Assembly: GCF_901000735.1 (NCBI RefSeq) | Contig: NC_081541.1 | Span: 37,907,142 to 37,971,141, forward strand | DNA from: Corylus avellana | Taxonomy: Eukaryota > Streptophyta > Magnoliopsida > Fagales > Betulaceae | Direction: 5' to 3' | DNA length: 64,000 bases | Translations under genes and position numbers: made by a program | Shown: positions 57,127 through 64,000 of the stretch, piece after piece | Layout: every line of letters starts with the position of its first letter | Numbering within the stretch: position 1 is the first letter of the stretch | Notes under the pieces: model-generated | Database searches by the model: none | What the model was told of the DNA's origin: nothing | The model's input: the letters and a program-made list of their open reading frames with translations, nothing else

Positions 57127-59341
57127 TCAATTGAAACCGTTAAATGAAATTTGTAAATAGGAAAATAAATTAAGAAGTAAACTAAAATGATCAAAAAGCT
57201 TACTTGATTCGAGCTTATAACTTTTAACATCATCAACCATATTTGAGTCAGAATTTAGGGGTTTTGATCTTAACCAGTTTTGTGAACATATCAATGCTTC
57301 AACCGTTCTTGAGGCCAATGAACTTCGAAAAGGATCCAACACACGTCCTCCGATGCTAAAAACCGACTCTGAAGCAACTGTTGTAATGGGAATGACCAAC
57401 ACATCTCGTGCTATTTTGGCAAGAATTGGAAATTTGGTTGAGTTTACCTTCCACCAATTTAAAATATCGAAATTCACATTCGTTTTTTCAACATCCTCCA
57501 TCAAATATCGATCGATCTTCGATTTGCTTTCAATATCACCTTTAGAAGTTAGGTATTTATGGAACCTATTCATGAAGTAAAAGTTGGCACTCTCAGTTTC
57601 TTCTATTTTCATTGAGGAACCTTGAAGCAATTCACTACCATGTTGAACTTGAGATGAACTCTGTCCAACATTGTAGTGATCATATAATTTGTTAAGCTAT
57701 GACCTCAATTTTTTCATCATCTCCTCACATTTCTTGTCACCAAGCACATCTTTGAATCAATATTCCAATGACCCCAATTTGGTTCGTGGATCAAGTACAA
57801 CCGCAACAAACATCATCAAGTTAACCTTATCATTGCTTTCAAGATCCCCCCCAATACTTATTGTACTTCATCATCATCCTCTTTGCCATAGAACTCAATA
57901 CAAAATCATCACTATCAATATACTCTTGTAAATGCATTTGAATGCCACAAATTTATTGGAAGTACATATTAGACATACAATATAAAGACCCCGAAAGTCG
58001 CATTGTGGCATCATAAAAAAGTTTGAGAAACTTGAGAAAAATCCTAATACGATTCCAATCAACACATGTAGGAGGTCCCAAACCCTCTTTCTCGTTCTTT
58101 TCCTCGTTCAATGCACTCTTAAAGTTTTTATCAAACTCTTCCATAAGTTGGAAAGCAGATTGACATTTTTCAGCACCTTCCAACATAAAAAATGTAGAGT
58201 TCCATCTAGTTGAAATATCAAGACACAACAAACTCTTGAAATTAAGTTGTTTTCTTTCAATACAACCCTTAAACTTCTCAAATCTTGCAGGTGAAGACTT
58301 CACATACTTCACCGCACTTCTAACCCTCACAATGGAGTCATCAACCTCTTTCAAACCATCAGTCACAATAAGATTTAGTATGTGTGCACAACACCTAATA
58401 TGCATAAACCGACTCTCTGATATGGCACCCTCCTTAATTATTACCAGTTCTCCTCTTCACAAACTCCAAAGCAGCAGCATTGTCAACTGTGATAGTGAAA
58501 ATGTTATGAATACCTCACTCAAGCATACATGACAAAATCTTCTCCCAAGGGTATCAGCTTTGTGATTAGGAATTAAACAAAAGTTGAAAATTCTTTTGTG
58601 TAAGTTCTAATCACTATCAATAAAATGAGAGTTGATTACCATGTAATTAAGGTTTTGAGCCGAAGTCCATGTATCAGTGGTAAGACAAACCCGAACTCCA
58701 GTTGTCATAAACATTGCCCTCAACTTTTCCTTCTCGGATAAGAAGAGCTTAATACAATCCTTCATCACAGTATAACGAGAATGAATTGAAAATCTAGGCA
58801 CAACTATATTTATTAAATCCCAAAACCCTTTACCTTCCACAAACCTAAAGGGCAACTCTTCCTTAATTATCATCTTCGCAATTGCTTCCCTTATTTTCGC
58901 AGCATTGTATTTAGTAATCACCAAATTACCAACAGTTCCTTCTCCACTTGCCATTTGGCCTTCCTTCTTAACCTCAAAACTTAACTTTGATTGTGACTTA
59001 TCAAACTTAGCAGGATATTTTTTGCAAGTATTCTTCAAATGTGTTAGCATTGATGAAGTACCTAGCTTTTTACTGTGACAACCAAACAATTTCTTGCAAT
59101 AATTGCATTGTGATTTAGGATCCTCGGGATCACCCCCCTCTACCTTGGTAAAATGTTCTCAAACCATTGATGTTTGCTCAGATTTTGTGGGTTTTGGTGG
59201 GAGAGCTAAACTAGGGTTTTGAGTACCAACACCAACACATCCAATAGTATCATTATCAATGGAAGGCATAGTACTATCACTACGAGTAGGAGTAGATGAA
59301 GTAGAACTAGAACTAATACCACTAGTTGAATGATCAGCCAT
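57127..59341 (-). pseudogene. hAT transposase (BED zinc finger, RICESLEEPER-like), decayed
   Basis: The minus-strand order matches plant zinc-finger-BED hAT transposases. N-terminus: MADHSTSGISSSS at 59341. BED finger near 59160-59020 (CNYCKK, HLKNTCKKYP), interrupted by TGA at 59159-59161 where Trp is expected in MVWEHF. Then TTDTWTSAQNLNYM near 58660. A stop and frameshifts lie between 58607 and 58405. The catalytic-region part is at 58405-57953 (CCAHILNLIVTDGLKE, DISTRWNSTFFMLE). Stops follow, then the dimerisation domain at 57630-57160 (ILAKIARDVLVIPITTVASE, LICSQNWLRS). With at least three stops and frame changes it cannot make transposase. Confidence 0.88.
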
Positions 59342-60009
59342 GAGTCTACAATAAGTGGAAAAAGAAAAAAAATCAACAATTTATAAAATAGGAAACAAAT
59401 AATTAATTGACATTTACATCAATTAAAAGTTGGGCCCTTTTGCTGCCCTAATTAGCAAAATCAACTAATCAGCAAAATCAGCAAAATTAACTAATTAGGT
59501 AAATTAACCCAAGTTAAATAATCAGCAAAATCAGAAAAATCAGAACCAAAATAGACCAGAACCCTAATCAGTACTACATAATCAGCTAACTAGCAAAATC
59601 ATTAAGAGTTGGCCCTTTTACTAATCAGCAAAATCAACAAAATTAACTAATCAGCAAAATCATTAAAAGTTGGCCCTTTTACTAATCAGCAAAATTAACT
59701 AATGAGCAAAATTAGACAAAAAAAACATACCAAAAACCAAAAATGTAATTAGTACTGCATAATCAAAATTAGACCAAAAACCTAATCACTAATCAGTAGT
59801 CCTTACTCACAGACCAAAAATCCAAAACAACAAATCAAACCAAAAATCTAATCATACCAATTTACTAAAGATGAGAATTGAGATTTCTATACCTGCTGCC
59901 GAGGGGTGAAACCGTGAGAGTCGTGAGACTGAGACGCAGCTAAGGCAGATTGATTCGGTCACGAAGGTCACTGTGACTATGAGTCTGTGAGAGCTGAGAG
60001 GGATAGAGA

Positions 60010-60121
60010 GAGAGAGAGAGAGCGTTAGTTGATTTAGTTCACTTCCGAGAGAGAGAGAGAGAGAGAGATGAGAGACAAACTTGGGATCGGCTAGGTTAGT
60101 GCTCCGGTACTAGAGGGAGCG

Positions 60122-60161
<40 letters not shown>

Positions 60162-60175
60162 CGGCGAGAGAGAGT
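60010..60175. repeat. (GA)n microsatellites upstream of the transposase relic
   Basis: GAGAGA runs at about 60008-60022, 60048-60068 and 60124-60158, separated by GGAGCGGCGAGAG units. Confidence 0.9.
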
Positions 60176-60764
60176 CTGAGAGAGGAGTGGCACCGGCGAG
60201 AGTAACTCTGAGAGAAGAGCTACGATTGGCCTACATTTTGGAGAGAGGAGTCTGAGAGATTGAGAGAGGCGTTGGACGGCTGGAGGATTAGAGGAAGAGG
60301 ATATTAGGAATTTAGGGTTTTTTGGTTTTAAGCATATAGGGGCGGGGCGGGTACCCGCCTCTTAAAAAATTCTTTACCCGCGGACCGACCTGACCCGCAC
60401 GGGTCTGATTTTTCCCAACCCTTATATGCCAAAAAAACCTTAAATCCAGCAGGGCGGGGCGGGTTGGGCGGGTTTTTGCCCACCCCTAAGGGCAACATCT
60501 CTTCGAAGTGTCTCTTGGTGCGGCGCATCCAGACGGCTTGTAGGCAAGATTGCAGACGAGATTCTCTAGTTTTCTTGATCGTCTATCTCGTCCGAATGCC
60601 ATGCTAACGGTTTTGTAGACGAAGATCCAGGTTGAGGAAACACTTTGCGGCATTGATGTCCGTCCAGATGGCTATGCATCTCGTCCGGACGCTCACAAAT
60701 TTTTGGCACTTTGAACACCATTTTGATCACCGAATTTTAGCCAACAAATAAAACTTACAAATTA

Positions 60765-61100
60765 TGAGGAAATATTTTTGCCTGTAGCCATGCTTTAGTC
60801 CATCCGGATTATCTTAACCATTGTCACTCATTATAACTATGAGATTTGGCAGATGGACATCAAGACGGCCTTTCTGAATGGGCAGCTTGACAAATACATC
60901 TATACGATGCAGCCAGATGGTTTAATAGCTGAAAACTAAGGGGATATGGTGTGTAAATTGCAAAGATCCATTTATGGATTTAAGTAAGCATTCCGATCAT
61001 GGAACATCAAGTTTGATGAAACAATCAAACAAAATGGTTTTGATCAAAACCTTGAAGAACCCAGTGTGTACAAGAAATGTGGTGACAATGTTTCCAAGTA
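60765..61100 (+). pseudogene. copia reverse-transcriptase fragment
   Basis: The plus strand reads IWQMDIKTAFLNGQLDKYIY (the first catalytic Asp region), MVCKLQRSIYGFK and NGFDQNLEEPSVYKK, with stops after AML, IAEN and GFK. It begins about 6 nt after the end of the 54-60 kb copia LTR and breaks off before the YVDD motif. It comes from a Tork-like element and could be the missing downstream part of one such as that at 25721-27790. Confidence 0.8.
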
Positions 61101-61938
61101 CTTTTCTAATTTTTAATATATTAGAGAAAATACGTATTTGGATATGAAAAATTTAAGGAAAAGGAGAAAAAAAAATTAATTCAATAACGTACTGAAAAGG
61201 AACTTTTGAAAAATTTGTTGCTAAAAAGTAAAAACAAACAAAATATTACATCAAATTGAGCTAAAGAGTGGTTAATTGATCAATCAATCTTTCGAATGGA
61301 ACTAGAAGACAATATTGAAATAATAAAACAAAATGCTATTGTTAATTGGATTTATAAAATCCTTTTTACGATTGATGATCATATTAACTATTGAGAATAA
61401 TATAGTAACAAAACAAGAATATTGAACTTTGATTAGTAATTTTTCATCTAAAAAAAGAAGGAAAATGATTTTTAATATTAAAATTTATTATATTATAGTT
61501 TTAAAATAAAAATGTCTTATTTTATCATTTTACCTTAAGCCTCAATTTTCATGGAGCTGTTCTTGAAGAGAAAAATGAAGATAAATTAGAGGAATTTTTT
61601 TTTTTTAAAAAAAAAAGTCATAGAAACAATTTGAAAAAAGATAACATTTTATTGGACGTACCTAGCCAACTGTAATAAGTAGAGGCATCTTGAGTCTTAT
61701 AGTCTTACTTTAACCTTCTTCCCCAACGGCAAAAGGACTCCTAATTAATTTGGTACAACGTCCCTTATTTCCGCTCCAAGTCTTCTGTAAATTAAAATTT
61801 TAGTAGCTGTTGTCGGTGGCCACTGGCATGCATGTGTTGCTTCCACGTACCATGGCGGGACGTCCGAATTGAAGGTTGTTATATTTATGAGCGAGTTGCT
61901 CTTAAAGTTTTTTTTTGTTTGTTTGTTTGTTTTTTTTT
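61101..61938. repeat. Member of the dispersed upstream-region family
   Basis: Shared text with 42740-43200 (GAACTTTTGA.AAATTTGT, CAATCAATCTTT.GAA) and with 31130-31200 and 33800-33840 (GTTATATTTATGAGC.AGTT). No coding frame. It ends at an assembly gap in a T-rich tract. Confidence 0.6.
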
Positions 61939-62038
61939 NNNNNNNNNNNNNNNNNNNNNNNNNNNNNNNNNNNNNNNNNNNNNNNNNNNNNNNNNNNNNN
62001 NNNNNNNNNNNNNNNNNNNNNNNNNNNNNNNNNNNNNN
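61939..62038. other. Assembly gap (100 N)
   Basis: A run of N directly bordering the second copy of the 39.7-41.65 kb segment. Confidence 1.
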
Positions 62039-64000
62039 AGATAATGTAAACATTATCTCTTCCCTTGTGCTGCGAATCCAAGTCAAACTGCCAAGTTCTT
62101 TCTAAGATTAAGTGGCAAGTGTCCATCTTCACCGCATTACACAAAATTGAATCCGTCTAATGTTTACCAATCGAAAATGTGAAATGACATCTCTCGAATA
62201 TTAGTGTCTTCGTTCCCTGCTTGACCCATTTGATCTTGTATGGTGTTAGGTGCTTCTCGGTTTTTAAACCCAACTTCGAAACCATCTCCATAGACACTAC
62301 ATTCTCCTCACTTCTACCGTCAACGCGCGATCAAGTCATGTATCCTTCGATTGATCGTGCAACGAGTGTGAAATATCTCATGTCTTTGAGATAGACCCTC
62401 TTGCCTCGGGGTCAAGAGTAAGCATTGAATTACTAAGGATCGGGAAAGTGGGATTCACTCGTCAGCGTTAGCCAACTCTTCCTCATAATCAAGCGTATCA
62501 TCCTCAGTTGCTCCAACCTCTCAATTCTCAACTCCTTTTTATGGCTCAGTTTCGATCAAGTTCACCATCTACCTTCGAGGACATTGATGTGAACTATGTC
62601 CTTGTTAGTTGCACTTGAAACACTTCTCTGGATCGGACCATGCATACATATTGTTGGCTGGTTCTCTTGGTATGTTTGAGCTATTGCTGGCTCCTCTTCC
62701 CATGGAAATCACTAGTTGACTTGGTGTGACTGTCAGGACTAGAGGTTGTTTCCCCGACCCTGCATCGGTCTCATCGCATTGCTTCCAGGTTGGTGCTTTA
62801 GGCCTCTCTAGTTGCTTCTTGACTCAGGTTGCTTAGCTAATTGCCTTGGTTAAAGTAAATACAGGATGCATAGAAACCTTGTCTCGGATCGCCACATGTA
62901 ATCCACTAATAAACCTTGCTACTTGTTGAGCCTTGTTGGGACTTTCAAGCGACGGTGTCGGAAGACAACCTTGTAACTAATTATTTGTTATTTTCTTTTA
63001 ATTTTTTTTAATCAAATTTTACGTTTCCGTTAATATCTGTTTCTTAAATTACTTTTCATCTTCAATATTCAGCTTCTACTTACTTCTTATTGTCACATGC
63101 TGTCATAACAATCATAGTGTTGCATGGCATCATATATCAACTTAAATCTTAAATTTTTTAACTCATAATTTAAAATATTGTAATTTTTTTAAGAACTAGG
63201 GTTAAATACCAAATACCCCCTGGGGTTCGGTAACTTTATTTTTACCCCCCTAAGGTTTCATTTTTATCATAGGATCCTCCTGGGGTTTTGATAAAGGACC
63301 AAGTTAGTCCATCCGTTAGTTGATCGTTAGGATTGACACGTGAACCAATCAGATGTTGACACGTGAACCAATCAGATGTTGACACGTGGCACCTATTTAA
63401 TTTTTTGAAAAAAATTAAAAAAAAAAAGAAAAGAAAAGAAAAAAAATTGGGGGTGGCTCCCTTGGCCATTAAATAGGTGCCACGTGTCAACATCTGATTG
63501 GTCCACGTGTCAGTCCTAAAGGTCAACTAATGAATAAACTAACTTGGTCCTTTATCAAAACCTCAGGGGGTCCTGTGATAAAAATGAAACCCCAGGGGGG
63601 TAAAAATAAAGTTACCAAACCCCAGGGGGGTATTTGGTATTTAACCCTAAGAACTATTGATCGTGATATGATCTAATGATTGATTAAACTCTTAGAATTT
63701 TGTATTATTTGTATGCACTAGTCCAATCGATTGTGATATAATTTATTAATCGATCAAATGCTATGGATTTTGTATTATTTATCCTTATGCATTAGTTTGA
63801 TCAATCTTTAGCATCCTCCTATTACAGAAAAGTTAAGCCTCACGCCCATATCTCAAAGAAACTGTGATCTTATCTAGGATCGATCGAACTTGACACGATT
63901 AAAAGTTCGATTGAATGTCTGATATTTGATCCTAGTGCATTAGTCGGATTGATCAAGATGATCAAATGATCGATTGAACTCTTTAGATTTTGTATTTTTC
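62039..64000. repeat. Segment repeated from 39691-41652 (copy 2)
   Basis: The copy contains the same gypsy gag/protease relic (minus strand, to about 62980), the MITE (63197-63649) and the start of the ATCGATCGTGATATG array. I found no difference from 39691-41652 in any stretch I compared. It continues past the window end. Confidence 0.92.

Larger units (their letters stand above)
56400..60488 (-). mobile_element. hAT transposon, 4089 bp, nested in a copia LTR
   Basis: The ends are TAGGGTTGGGCA (left) and the inverse of TAGGGGTGGGCA (right). A perfect 8-bp target duplication AGGGCAAC lies at 56392-56399 and 60489-60496. Subterminal regions are rich in GGGCGGGT repeats on both sides. The sister LTR at 54551-54570 shows the uninterrupted site. 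The interior carries a decayed transposase gene on the minus strand, whose upstream region (about 60010-60175) has several (GA)n runs. Confidence 0.92.
54063..60759 (-). mobile_element. Ty1/copia element with internal deletion and nested hAT
   Basis: The 3' LTR is at 54063-54831; its inner 200 bases or so are lost on the left. The 5' LTR is at 55751-60759 and is interrupted by a 4.1-kb hAT element. LTR landmarks are TTACAGACACGGGGAACACT, repeated CGTCCGGACG palindromes, and TTTTAGCCAACAAATAAAAC. Only about 900 bp lie between the LTRs: a leader with GGCAATTCGGTGACAAAA and a gag N-terminal frame. Pol and the gag zinc knuckle are missing. It is related to, but distinct from, the element at 12-17 kb. 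Confidence 0.85.

Noticed and set aside
57353..57580. Plus-strand frame of 75 codons
   Set aside because: It is the antisense shadow of the hAT dimerisation domain on the minus strand.
1..64000. tRNA, rRNA or organelle insertions
   Set aside because: No cloverleaf-like conserved boxes beyond the tRNA-complementary PBS sites, and no rRNA or plastid gene motifs were recognised by eye; a dedicated search could still find a degraded one.

Overview
This is nuclear DNA of a flowering plant. It is AT-rich and gene-poor, with intron-split genes of the plant-specific ankyrin-repeat/PGG family, and it is filled with Ty1/copia, Ty3/gypsy, LINE, hAT, CACTA, Harbinger-like and Mutator-like sequences. The style (clustered ankyrin/PGG genes with a gag-like first exon) suggests a woody eudicot, perhaps of the Fagales, but I could not test the species. 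Five runs of N (four of 100, one of 20) mark scaffold gaps. No rRNA, tRNA, CRISPR array or bacterial-type operon was seen.

Layout. 193-4508 (+): ankyrin/PGG copy 1, with a good exon structure but a 13-bp frameshifting deletion in its first visible exon. 4.5-10.2 kb: remnants of two further copies (mostly 3' flanks and one PGG-exon stub), broken up by a copia fragment, an LTR-like piece, a small hAT element and a Mutator-type MITE. 12.0-17.5 kb: a minus-strand copia element that landed 8 nt after the A of a conserved ATG in a gag-like gene. 18.4-24.7 kb: a mosaic of diverged internal duplications with a motif that recurs seven times. 25.7-27.8 kb (+): a decayed copia gag-pol. 28-31 kb (-): a gag-like exon relic and a copia gag with PBS and LTR. 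34.3-37.9 kb (-): a third ankyrin/PGG copy, now a pseudogene with two in-frame stops, a homopolymer frameshift and a CACTA end cutting off its last exon. 38.4-40.6 kb (-): LINE and gypsy relics. 43.4-50.5 kb (+): the one apparently intact gene. 51.6-53.1 kb: another gag-like relic holding a Harbinger-like MITE. 54-60.8 kb: a copia element whose 5' LTR contains a 4.1-kb hAT element with a perfect 8-bp target duplication. 62.0-64.0 kb: what looks like an exact second copy of 39.7-41.65 kb, starting right at a gap.

The central observation is the gene at 43433-50488. Its best-fitting model joins a copia-gag-like exon (no zinc knuckle, no pol) to ankyrin exons and a PGG transmembrane exon. All splice phases match, and the summed length is 2163 nt, a multiple of three with no internal stop (720 aa). 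The gag-like exon and its 5' flank recur at 12.16, 28.4 and 51.6 kb, so a gag-ANK-PGG unit has been multiplied and then eroded here. Part of the gene (51-nt exon 5 with its introns) lies in a 274-bp tandem duplication with no difference between copies. ANK-PGG proteins of the ACD6/ITN1 type are membrane proteins linked in Arabidopsis to defence and salt responses; the role of a gag-like N-terminus is unknown to me.
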